A stretch of DNA of 49,946 nucleotides from Collinsella aerofaciens (GTDB lineage Bacteria; Actinomycetota; Coriobacteriia; Coriobacteriales; Coriobacteriaceae), in assembly GCA_008668235.1 (NCBI GenBank), contig RQCP01000055.1:1-49946 (forward strand), written 5' to 3'. Below are positions 26,748 to 36,130 of this stretch, one piece after another. Positions within the stretch are counted from its first letter, which is position 1, and each line of letters begins with the position of its first letter. The notes beneath the pieces are model-generated. The model was not told the DNA's origin, searched no databases, and saw only the letters and a list, made by a program, of their open reading frames with translations. Both the position numbers and the translations under genes were made by a program.

Positions 26748-27470
26748 TTGTCCGACATCCGATATAAACGCGTGCTTCTTAAGCTTTCCGGCGAAGCACT
26801 GATGGGCGACGGCCAATATGGCATCGACCCCAAGGTTACCGACCATCTTGCCAAGCAGGTCAAGGAGCTGCTAGCCGTTGGCCATGAGGTCGGCGTCGTT
26901 GTCGGCGGCGGCAATATTTTCCGCGGCATGGCCGGCGCTGCCGGTGGCATGGAGCGTGCTCAGGCCGACTACATGGGCATGCTGGCAACCGTTATGAACG
27001 CGCTCGCCCTGCAGGATGCCTTCGAGCATAACGATGTTCCCTGCCGCGTGATGAGCGCTATCCAGATGAACGAGATCTGCGAGCCCTATATTCGCCGTCG
27101 CGCCATCAACCACCTTTCCAAGGGCAACGTCGTCATCTTCGCTGCCGGTTCGGGCAATCCGTACTTTACGACCGACACCGCCGCGGCTCTTCGTGCGTGC
27201 GAGATCGGCGCCGAGATTCTGATTAAAGCCACCAAGGTTGACGGCATCTACGACAAGGATCCCGTCAAGTGCGCCGATGCCGTCCGTTTTGACAAGATTA
27301 CCTATCACGAGGTGCTCGTCCGCGGCCTGCAGGTTATGGATTCCACGGCTACGGCACTGTGCCAGGATAACCGTATGCCGATTTTGGTCCTCAACATCGA
27401 TGGCGAGGACACCGTCAAGCGCGCGCTCGCGGGTGAGCCCGTCGGCACGCTCGTCTATCAGGAGGATTAA
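26748..27470 (+). CDS. pyrH: UMP kinase
   Basis: 240 residues from TTG 26748, 5 bp after AAAGGAGG. The amino-acid-kinase fold has RVLLKLSGEALMGDGQYGID, VVVGGGNIFRG and TKVDGIYDKDP. It phosphorylates UMP to UDP. It is paired with frr, as in most bacteria. A TAGAAT hexamer at 26712-26717 may be its -10. Confidence 0.97.
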   Translation: MSDIRYKRVLLKLSGEALMGDGQYGIDPKVTDHLAKQVKELLAVGHEVGVVVGGGNIFRGMAGAAGGMERAQADYMGMLATVMNALALQDAFEHNDVPCRVMSAIQMNEICEPYIRRRAINHLSKGNVVIFAAGSGNPYFTTDTAAALRACEIGAEILIKATKVDGIYDKDPVKCADAVRFDKITYHEVLVRGLQVMDSTATALCQDNRMPILVLNIDGEDTVKRALAGEPVGTLVYQED

Positions 27471-27472
27471 GC

Positions 27473-28009
27473 ATGGCAGAGAACATCACCGCCCATATGG
27501 ACAAGTCGCTCGAGTCCCTCAAGCATAACTTCTCCAAGGTCCGTACCGGCCGCGCCAATGCCAACATTCTGTCCGACATCACCGTCGATTATTACGGGGT
27601 TCCCACGCCGGTCACGCAGGTTGCCGCCGTCAAGACCCCCGAGGCCCACATGCTGCTCATCGAGCCGTGGGACAAGGCACTCATCAATGCTATCGTCAAG
27701 GCCATCGGCGCTTCCGATCTGGGTATTACCCCCAACTCCGATGGCACCGTCGTTCGTCTTCCGTTTCCGGCTCCCACTGAGGAGCGCCGTCGCGAGCTCG
27801 TCAAGGAGTGCCGCGAGTACGCCGAGCAGGCCAAGGTGTCTATCCGTAACATCCGTCGCGACTTCAACAACAAGCTCGAGCGCGATGAGGAGCTCACCGA
27901 GGACGATGTCCGTCGCGAGCAGGCCAAGGTCCAGAAGCACACTGATGAGTATGTCGCCAAGGTCGAGGAGCTTCTGAAGGAAAAAGAAGCCGAGGTCATG
28001 GAGATCTAA
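27473..28009 (+). CDS. frr: Ribosome recycling factor
   Basis: 178 residues. KSLESLKHNFSKVRTGRANA and RRELVKECREYAEQAKVSIR are conserved helices of the tRNA-shaped RRF. It splits post-termination ribosomes with EF-G. It lies 2 bp after pyrH, with GGAGG as RBS. Confidence 0.98.
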   Translation: MAENITAHMDKSLESLKHNFSKVRTGRANANILSDITVDYYGVPTPVTQVAAVKTPEAHMLLIEPWDKALINAIVKAIGASDLGITPNSDGTVVRLPFPAPTEERRRELVKECREYAEQAKVSIRNIRRDFNNKLERDEELTEDDVRREQAKVQKHTDEYVAKVEELLKEKEAEVMEI

Positions 28010-28010
28010 G

Positions 28011-28805
28011 GTGCAATACGACGAGCATAAACTGGTCGAGTACTTTGCCGACGCCCCTGCGGGCGTCGGTTTTTCCGACCTTGACCTCAATAACATTCCG
28101 CACCATATCTCGTGCATCATGGACGGTAACGGTCGTTGGGCCACGTCGCGCGGTCTTGCACGCACCGAGGGCCACAAGGCGGGTATCGTCTCCCTGCGCG
28201 AGATCATTACCGCATGCGTGCGCTTGGGTGTCGACGTCCTTTCGGCCTATGCGTTTTCCACCGAAAACTGGAATCGTCCGCAGCACGAGGTCAACGTTTT
28301 GATGCATTTGTTTGCCAAGACGTTTATCGATGAGTTGCCGCTGCTTAAGCGCGAAAACGTTCGCGTTGTCTTTTTGGGCGATATTTCCGCACTGCCTAAG
28401 AAGACCCGCGATGTCTTTGAGCGAGGTCTTGCTGAGTGCGCCGATCACACTGGTATGACGCTTGCGCTTGCCGTCAACTACGGCGCGCGTGCCGAGATTA
28501 CCCGCGCTGTCCGTCAAATCGCACTCGACACTGCCGCCGGTAAGATCGATCCTGCCGCAATTGATGACGACATGGTGGCTTCCCACCTCTATACCGCCGG
28601 TCTTCCCGATCCTGAGCTTGTGATTCGCACCTCTGGTGAGCTGCGCCTTTCGAACTATCTGCTGTGGCAGGTGGCTTATTCCGAGTTCTACGTCACCGAT
28701 ACCTATTGGCCTGACTTTGATCGTTGGGGCCTTGTCGACGCCATTTTGGCCTATCAGGGCCGTGACCGTAGGTTTGGTGGTCTGAGCAAGACCGAGGAGG
28801 CTTAA
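28011..28805 (+). CDS. uppS: Isoprenyl transferase (undecaprenyl-diphosphate synthase type)
   Basis: 264 residues from GTG 28011, one base after frr. The cis-prenyltransferase signature is HHISCIMDGNGRWATSRGLAR with the catalytic Asp, then AYAFSTENWNRP and LVIRTSGELRLSNYLLWQVAYSE. It builds the C55 carrier for the cell wall. An N-terminal extension of about 25 residues precedes the domain. Confidence 0.95.
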   Translation: MQYDEHKLVEYFADAPAGVGFSDLDLNNIPHHISCIMDGNGRWATSRGLARTEGHKAGIVSLREIITACVRLGVDVLSAYAFSTENWNRPQHEVNVLMHLFAKTFIDELPLLKRENVRVVFLGDISALPKKTRDVFERGLAECADHTGMTLALAVNYGARAEITRAVRQIALDTAAGKIDPAAIDDDMVASHLYTAGLPDPELVIRTSGELRLSNYLLWQVAYSEFYVTDTYWPDFDRWGLVDAILAYQGRDRRFGGLSKTEEA

Positions 28806-28807
28806 TC

Positions 28808-29707
28808 GTGTCCGATCGTCCCAAGGCAATTGCTCCCAAGACATCTGAGCGCAAGGCTGTCGCTGCGGGAGCGCCCGCAGCGAAGAATGGCACCGGTTCG
28901 TGGCTTGCCGGCTTTATCACCCGTGCCGCCGCCGGTATCGTCTATGCCGTTGTCTTTATCCTGTGCCTGGTTTTGGGTATTGTGCCCACGGCCATCTTTG
29001 TTTCTGTCATGAGCGGTCTGTGCTGCTATGAGTTTTTCCGTATGACGAGGCTCGATGGCAAGATGGCTAACGAGCGCATGGGTATCGCTGCCGCCGTACT
29101 CTTTCCGCTGTCGGCGTTGGGCGATTCGATGTTGCTGAATGCCCTGCTTTTTGCCCTGATGCTCGCTGTGGGCATTTGGTATGTTTGGTCGCCGCGTACC
29201 CGCATCTCTGATGTGGCCGTGACCCTCATGGGTCCCATCTACACTGGCTTTATGCTGTCGGCTATCGTGCTGCTGCGCGATGCCGTGCCCGGTTTTGCCG
29301 GCGCCCTGCTTTCGGTGGGCGTTTGCGCGTCCCTTTGGGTCTCCGATTCGTTTGCCTACATCGTGGGTAGCCGTATCGGCAAGCACAAGATGGTTCCCAA
29401 GATCTCTCCCAAAAAGAGCTGGGAGGGGTTTGTCGGCGGCATCCTGGGCTCGGTTTTGATTTGGCTCATCCTGTGGGCGACGCACTTCTACAAGCTCAGC
29501 CTGCCCTATGCGCTGCTGTGCGGCGTGGTCGTGTCCGTCCTGGGCGTTATCGGAGACCTCATCGAGTCGCGCATCAAGCGCGGTGTGGGCGTTAAGGATT
29601 CCGGTAACCTTATCCCGGGCCACGGCGGCATGCTCGATCGTAGCGATTCGCTTATCTTTGGCTGCATTACCGCGCAGCTGCTTTTGATGATCGGAGGCGT
29701 GCTGTAA
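28808..29707 (+). CDS. cdsA: Phosphatidate cytidylyltransferase
   Basis: 299 residues from GTG 28808. Several membrane segments are visible (about 40-65, 105-130, 160-185 and 215-235). The CDP-diglyceride synthase signature SDSFAYIVGSRIGKHKMVPK-ISPKKSWEG and GDLIESRIKRGVGVKDSGNL-IPGHGGMLDR lies in the C-terminal half. It makes CDP-diacylglycerol for phospholipid synthesis. The stop overlaps dxr (TAATG). Confidence 0.95.
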   Translation: MSDRPKAIAPKTSERKAVAAGAPAAKNGTGSWLAGFITRAAAGIVYAVVFILCLVLGIVPTAIFVSVMSGLCCYEFFRMTRLDGKMANERMGIAAAVLFPLSALGDSMLLNALLFALMLAVGIWYVWSPRTRISDVAVTLMGPIYTGFMLSAIVLLRDAVPGFAGALLSVGVCASLWVSDSFAYIVGSRIGKHKMVPKISPKKSWEGFVGGILGSVLIWLILWATHFYKLSLPYALLCGVVVSVLGVIGDLIESRIKRGVGVKDSGNLIPGHGGMLDRSDSLIFGCITAQLLLMIGGVL

Positions 29708-30894
29708 TGTCCTTCCAGACGACGTATGGCCCCGATGGACGCCTCCGTGTTGCCATCCTGGGTTGTACGGGCTCTATCGGCACCCAGGCGCTCGATGTGT
29801 GCCGCCAGCATGCCGATCGCCTGCAGGTGACGGCGCTGTCCGTTAACTCCAGTACCTCCGAGCTCGTTGCCGCTGCCCGCGAGTTCTCGGTTCCGGCGGT
29901 TGCCGTGGCCGATGTCGCTCATGGCGATGACGCCGTGCTGCAGGAGTTGCCCGAGGGAACGAAGCTCGGCGTTGGCGCGCAGGCGGTTTGCGAGCTCGCG
30001 CGTCGCGACGATGTCGACTGCGTGCTCGTCGCTATTGTGGGCGCCGCCGGTCTCGAGGCGAGCCATGCGGCCTTGACCTCGAATAAGCGTCTTGCCCTTG
30101 CCAACAAGGAGTCCCTCGTCGTCGGCGGCGACTTGCTTATGCCGTTGGCGCAACCGGGCCAGCTTATTCCAGTCGACTCTGAGCACTCCGCCATCTACCA
30201 GTGCTATCTGGGGGAGAACCCACGCGAGGCTCATTGTATTTGGCTCACCTGCTCGGGCGGTCCGTTCTTTGGCCGCACCCGCGACGAGCTCGACCGCGTG
30301 ACGCGTGCCGATGCCCTCGCACATCCCACGTGGGCCATGGGTGCCAAGATCACCATCGACTCCGCCACCCTCATGAACAAGGGCCTGGAGCGCATTGAGG
30401 CCATGCATCTGTTTAACTGCGACCTCGATTTCATTAACGTGGTCGTGCAGCGTCAGTCCAAGATTCACTCTATGGTCGAGTTCGCCGACGGCTCCGTGAT
30501 GGCGCATCTCGGTGCTTCCGACATGCGTATTCCCATCCAGTTCGCGTTCTCGTATCCCGAGCGTTGGGATACCCCGGCGCCTCGTATCGATTTCCGCGAG
30601 CTGGGGCAGCTCACGTTTGATGCTGCCGACATGGATACCTTCCGCTGTCTGGCACTGGCCGAACGTGCCGGCAAGACGGGTGGCACCATGCCGTGCGTGC
30701 TCAATGCCGCCAACGAGGTCGCCGTCGATGCCTTCCTGCACGATGGCTGCAGCTTTACCGATATCGATCGCATTGTGGAATCCTGCATGGATTCCCACGA
30801 TATGCAGGCGGTCGATTCGTTTGAGCAGCTTCACGACATCGATGCATGGGCGCGTGAAAAGGCTGCGCAGGTGCTCGCCGCAACCCGTTCCTAA
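29707..30894 (+). CDS. dxr: 1-deoxy-D-xylulose 5-phosphate reductoisomerase
   Basis: 395 residues. NADPH-binding ILGCTGSIGTQALDVCRQH at the N-terminus, the catalytic loop VDSEHSAIYQCYLGE and SGGPFFGRTRDEL are present. It is the committed step of the MEP isoprenoid pathway, giving MEP. It lies in one unit with uppS, cdsA, rseP and ispG (a later MEP step). Confidence 0.96.
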   Translation: MSFQTTYGPDGRLRVAILGCTGSIGTQALDVCRQHADRLQVTALSVNSSTSELVAAAREFSVPAVAVADVAHGDDAVLQELPEGTKLGVGAQAVCELARRDDVDCVLVAIVGAAGLEASHAALTSNKRLALANKESLVVGGDLLMPLAQPGQLIPVDSEHSAIYQCYLGENPREAHCIWLTCSGGPFFGRTRDELDRVTRADALAHPTWAMGAKITIDSATLMNKGLERIEAMHLFNCDLDFINVVVQRQSKIHSMVEFADGSVMAHLGASDMRIPIQFAFSYPERWDTPAPRIDFRELGQLTFDAADMDTFRCLALAERAGKTGGTMPCVLNAANEVAVDAFLHDGCSFTDIDRIVESCMDSHDMQAVDSFEQLHDIDAWAREKAAQVLAATRS

Positions 30895-30919
30895 CCCATA
30901 AGGATTGCTTTTTCGTTTT

Positions 30920-32281
30920 ATGGATACTGTTCTGAGCGTTCTCTCATCGGTCTTTTGGGGCCTGTTGATGCTTTCCGTCCTCGTGTTTTTGCACGAGGGC
31001 GGCCACTTTTTGGCGGCACGTGCCTGCGGCGTCCGTGTGACCGAGTTCTTTTTGGGCTTGCCGTGCCGCTTTGACATCCATTACACGTCACGTCGCATTG
31101 GAACCAAGTTTGGCGTGACCCCGCTGCTGCTGGGTGGCTACGCTGCCATCTGCGGTATGGATCCGACCGACGTCTCGTGCGCTGATCGCGTGCTCGCGGC
31201 TATCTATCGTCATGGTCGCGTGACCGTGGCCGACCTTGCCGCCGAGCTCGAGCTATCCGAGGAGGATGTGCTCGAGGCTTGTGCTCTGTTGCTGGGCTGG
31301 GGCTCCATCGCTCCCTGGTATGAGGAAGGGGAGAAACCCTCGCCGAGCTACTATCCCACCAAGTATCAGACGCTGCCGCGAGACGCGGCGGGTTACACCA
31401 CCTTTGACGGCCGCCGGTTCGATCGAGAGCATGCGACTGCCGAGGGCGATGTGTGGGAGTTGCCGTGCGGCGAGGCCGAGTTCCTTGCGCAAGAACGTTC
31501 GCACACCTATCTTGGCCAGGGCTTTCTCAAGCGCGCCTTTATGCTGCTCGCGGGTATTATTGTCAATATCTTGACGGGCTTTTTGCTCCTTATGAGTATC
31601 TATTCCATTGCGGGTGTCACCGTGCCGATGGATACCAACGTGATCGGTCAGGTTGACGAGGGGTCTATTGCCGCCAAGGCGGGTATCGAGGGCGGCGATG
31701 CGATCCTTTCGGTTGACGGAGTATCGTGCTCTACCTGGATGGACGTTTACGATGCCATCGGCAAGGCCGCCGGTAAGGACGATATCGCCATTGAGTATGA
31801 GCGCGACGGCAAGCAGCATTCGACCTCGGTTGCGCTCAAAAAGGACGAGCGCCTAGGTGTGTATGCCTCTACGCAGGTGGTCCGTTTAGACCCCATCACG
31901 TCGGCTCGCCTGTCGTTCTCCTATGTCGCGCAGACGGCGGAGGGCGTGATGCGCCTGCTCCAGCCGCAGCATACGACGGAGATTCTCGATCAGTCTTCTT
32001 CGATCGTGGGTATTAGCGTTATGTCCTCAAAGGCTGCTGCTGCCGGCCCTGCCACGTTCCTTTCGTTTGCCGCCCTCATTTCGTTCTCGCTTGGCTTTAT
32101 GAACCTGCTGCCCATCCCACCACTCGATGGCGGCAAGCTGGTCATCGAGATCATTCAAAAGATTGTGGGCCGCGAGCTTCCGCTCAAGGTCCAGACGATT
32201 GTGAGCTATGTGGGCATCGCGCTCTTTGCGCTTCTGTTTGTCTATATGCTTCGTTCCGACATCCTTCGATTTATTCTGTAG
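30920..32281 (+). CDS. rseP: Site-2 (RseP/RIP) metalloprotease with inserted HTH-like domain
   Basis: 453 residues from ATG 30920; TTG 30905 is possible but abuts its RBS. Zinc motif HEGGH (residues 25-29) lies in the first membrane helix. A PDZ domain spans about 235-310, and NLLPIPPLDGGKL in the last third completes the S2P core. Between the first helix and the second (KRAFMLLAGIIVNILTGFLL) lies an unusually long stretch, about 84-195. It contains a helix-turn-helix-like segment (RVLAAIYRHGRVTVADLAAE-LELSEEDVLEACALLL). Most RseP proteins place PDZ domains after the first helix, so this insert is atypical. It cleaves membrane anti-sigma factors or signal-peptide remnants. Confidence 0.92.
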   Translation: MDTVLSVLSSVFWGLLMLSVLVFLHEGGHFLAARACGVRVTEFFLGLPCRFDIHYTSRRIGTKFGVTPLLLGGYAAICGMDPTDVSCADRVLAAIYRHGRVTVADLAAELELSEEDVLEACALLLGWGSIAPWYEEGEKPSPSYYPTKYQTLPRDAAGYTTFDGRRFDREHATAEGDVWELPCGEAEFLAQERSHTYLGQGFLKRAFMLLAGIIVNILTGFLLLMSIYSIAGVTVPMDTNVIGQVDEGSIAAKAGIEGGDAILSVDGVSCSTWMDVYDAIGKAAGKDDIAIEYERDGKQHSTSVALKKDERLGVYASTQVVRLDPITSARLSFSYVAQTAEGVMRLLQPQHTTEILDQSSSIVGISVMSSKAAAAGPATFLSFAALISFSLGFMNLLPIPPLDGGKLVIEIIQKIVGRELPLKVQTIVSYVGIALFALLFVYMLRSDILRFIL

Positions 32282-32294
32282 GGGAGTGTTTGGA

Positions 32295-33377
32295 TTGTCT
32301 TTATCCCATCCTTTGCCTCGCGAGTTGACGCGCCCCGTGCATGTGGGCGGTGTGCAGATCGGTGGCGGCGCGCCGGTGGTCGTCCAATCCATGACCTGCA
32401 CCGATACCGCTGACGTCCAGGCAACGCTTGCGCAAGTGTGCGCGTTGGCGCAGGCTGGCTGCGATATCGTGCGCGTGAGCGTGCCCACCGAGGCCGCGCT
32501 TGAGGGTTTCCGCACCATCTGTGCCGAGTCTCCGGTGCCAATCGTTGCCGATATCCACTTTAACCACAAGCTGGCCATTGGCGCTGTGGAGGCTGGTGCC
32601 GCCAAGCTTCGCATCAATCCCGGCAATATCGGCGATTGGGCTAAGGTCGATGCCGTCATCGACGCCGCCGGCGCTGCGGGCTGTGCGATTCGCATCGGTG
32701 TCAACGCCGGCTCACTCGAGCAGGATATCGCTGAGCGCGACGAGCTTACGCAGCCCGAGAAGCTCGTGATGTCGAGCGAGCGCTTCGTCAAGCACTTTGA
32801 GGACCGCGGTTTTACGAACATTGTGCTTTCGGCCAAGGCCCATAGCGTGCAAACGACGCTTGATACCTATCGAGCCCTGTCGCGTGAGATTCCCCACGTT
32901 CCGCTTCACCTGGGCGTGACGGAGGCGGGGACCAAGCTCCAGGGCACCATCAAGAGCTCTGTAGGCTTGGGTTTCTTGCTTTCCGAAGGCATTGGCGACA
33001 CCATGCGTGTGTCGCTCACAGCCGATCCGGTTGAGGAGCCGCCGGTTGCCTGGGGTATTCTGCAGTCGTTGGGCCTGCGTCGCCGTGGCCCCGAGATTGT
33101 CTCGTGCCCCACATGCGCCCGCTGCCAGGTTAACCTTATTCCCATTGCCGAGGAGGTTACCGAGCGGCTTAAGAACTACTCCGCGCCGCTTTCGATCGCT
33201 GTGATGGGATGTGCCGTTAATGGCCCCGGCGAGGCTTCTGATGCCGATCTGGGCGTTGCTTGCGGACGTGGTCAGGCCTTGCTCTTTTCGCATGGCCAGA
33301 TCATTGGTAAAGTAGCTGAGGATCAAATTGTCGACGCGCTGATGGCCGAGGTCGACAAACTTATTGAGGAGAAGTAA
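32295..33377 (+). CDS. ispG: 4-hydroxy-3-methylbut-2-enyl-diphosphate synthase
   Basis: 360 residues from TTG 32295, 8 bp after GGGGAG. The TIM-barrel N-terminus GGAPVVVQSMTCTDTADVQA and the 4Fe-4S Cys ligands in SCPTCARCQVNL and VMGCAVNGPGEASDADLGVA are present. It is the penultimate MEP-pathway step. It is adjacent to proS (TAAATG). Confidence 0.96.
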   Translation: MSLSHPLPRELTRPVHVGGVQIGGGAPVVVQSMTCTDTADVQATLAQVCALAQAGCDIVRVSVPTEAALEGFRTICAESPVPIVADIHFNHKLAIGAVEAGAAKLRINPGNIGDWAKVDAVIDAAGAAGCAIRIGVNAGSLEQDIAERDELTQPEKLVMSSERFVKHFEDRGFTNIVLSAKAHSVQTTLDTYRALSREIPHVPLHLGVTEAGTKLQGTIKSSVGLGFLLSEGIGDTMRVSLTADPVEEPPVAWGILQSLGLRRRGPEIVSCPTCARCQVNLIPIAEEVTERLKNYSAPLSIAVMGCAVNGPGEASDADLGVACGRGQALLFSHGQIIGKVAEDQIVDALMAEVDKLIEEK

Positions 33378-35099
<1,722 letters not shown>

Positions 35100-35130
35100 T
35101 CGACGATTTCGCTTGTAGTTCGATATGTGG

Positions 35131-35172
35131 GACGGCCCCGCATTTCTCCAATCGGGGAGATGCGGGGCCGTC
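35131..35172 (+). terminator. Hairpin after proS
   Basis: Arms 35131-35149 (starting GACGGCCCCGCATTT) and 35154-35172 pair over 19 bp with two G-U pairs and a 4-nt loop. The T-tail is weak (CCTATTATCTTG). Confidence 0.75.
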
Positions 35173-35204
35173 CTATTATCTTGTAGCATCCTCGATATCT
35201 AAAA

Positions 35205-35242
35205 GGAAAACCCCACAGCCCATGCGAGCTGCGGGGTTTTCC
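35205..35242. terminator. Bidirectional terminator between proS and the APH-type kinase
   Basis: GGAAAACCCCACAGC (35205-35219) and GCTGCGGGGTTTTCC (35228-35242) pair over 15 bp with one mismatch. An A-tract on one side and a T-tract on the other let it end convergent transcripts. Confidence 0.82.
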
Positions 35243-35277
35243 ATTGTGCCTCCGATGCGAAATAAATCGCTCAGATA

Positions 35278-36042
35278 TTACTGATAATCGACGACGTCGA
35301 TCCAGTTCTTCAGGAACTCATCGTTCACGTTGCGCTTACGAGCGAGCTCGGAAGCGGCGACGATGCTCGTCCACTGACGCACGACCTGCATGGGCATGTC
35401 GGCGCGGTCGCAGTAGAGCTCCAGGTAGGCCTCAGCCTGATCCTTGCTGTTGAGGGCGAAGAGCAGGTAGGTGGTGGCAACGTCGGCAGCAGGGGAGCCC
35501 TGGGTGGCGTGTGCCCAGTCGCACACATAGAGCTGGCCGTCGTCACCGACGATGACGTTGGAGGGGTTGACGTCGCCGTGGCAGACCTTGAACTCCTTGG
35601 TCATGCCGTCCAGACGCTCCTGAAGGTTGTAGCGCGTGGTGGCATTGAGCTGATCAAGGCTGTCGATCATGCGGGCGAACTTGTCGCGCTGACGGTTGAG
35701 CAGCGGGGAGGTGTAGCCGTGGATCTCGATCTGGAGGTCGACGAACATCTCGAGGTACTCACCAAAGCGCTGGGGCTCGGCAGTCATCTTCTCGGCAAGG
35801 GTGGTGCCCGGAACCTTCTCGGTCACGAGCGCCCAGCCGTTGGCGTTCTCGAGCTGGGAAACCTCGAGAGCCTTGGGGCTGCGGATGCCGCACTCATTGA
35901 TGCGGGCAAGATTCAAAGCCTCGTTGAACACGTCGGAGACGGGCTTGGTCTCGTTAAAGACCTTGACGATCTTGTCGCCCAGGTCGTAAACGACCTTGTT
36001 GCCGCGACGGACGAGCTCGGTCTTGGAATCGGGTAGCAGCAT
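35278..36042 (-). CDS. APH/choline-kinase-like phosphotransferase, substrate unknown
   Basis: 254 residues. Its protein-kinase-like fold has VYDLGDKIVKVFNE (the Lys of the ATP site), the catalytic loop VCHGDVNPSNVIVGDDG and the metal-binding YVCDWAHATQGSPAADVA. It resembles aminoglycoside/choline/thiamine kinase families, but no substrate can be read from the sequence. It lies directly downstream of adhE with 88 bp between, on the same strand, so read-through is possible. Nothing indicates antibiotic resistance. GAAAGGA precedes ATG 36042. Confidence 0.75.
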   Translation of the reverse strand: MLLPDSKTELVRRGNKVVYDLGDKIVKVFNETKPVSDVFNEALNLARINECGIRSPKALEVSQLENANGWALVTEKVPGTTLAEKMTAEPQRFGEYLEMFVDLQIEIHGYTSPLLNRQRDKFARMIDSLDQLNATTRYNLQERLDGMTKEFKVCHGDVNPSNVIVGDDGQLYVCDWAHATQGSPAADVATTYLLFALNSKDQAEAYLELYCDRADMPMQVVRQWTSIVAASELARKRNVNDEFLKNWIDVVDYQ

Positions 36043-36073
36043 GGTTGCATCCTTTCAACGATGCGATAGAACC

Positions 36074-36114
36074 AACGGCGGGGGCGTATGAAACACCCGT
36101 GCACCCCCGCCGTT
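36074..36114. other. Inverted repeat between adhE and the kinase gene
   Basis: AACGGCGGGGG (36074-36084) and CCCCCGCCGTT (36104-36114) are a perfect 11-bp inverted repeat with a 19-nt loop. There is no T-run on the minus strand after it, so it is not a classical terminator for adhE. It may protect the adhE 3' end while allowing read-through. Confidence 0.6.
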
Positions 36115-36130
36115 AAAAACCGTGCTAAAA

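Noticed and set aside
35278..36042. Aminoglycoside resistance gene
   Set aside because: The kinase fold is shared by many metabolic kinases; no resistance-specific motif or mobile context is seen.
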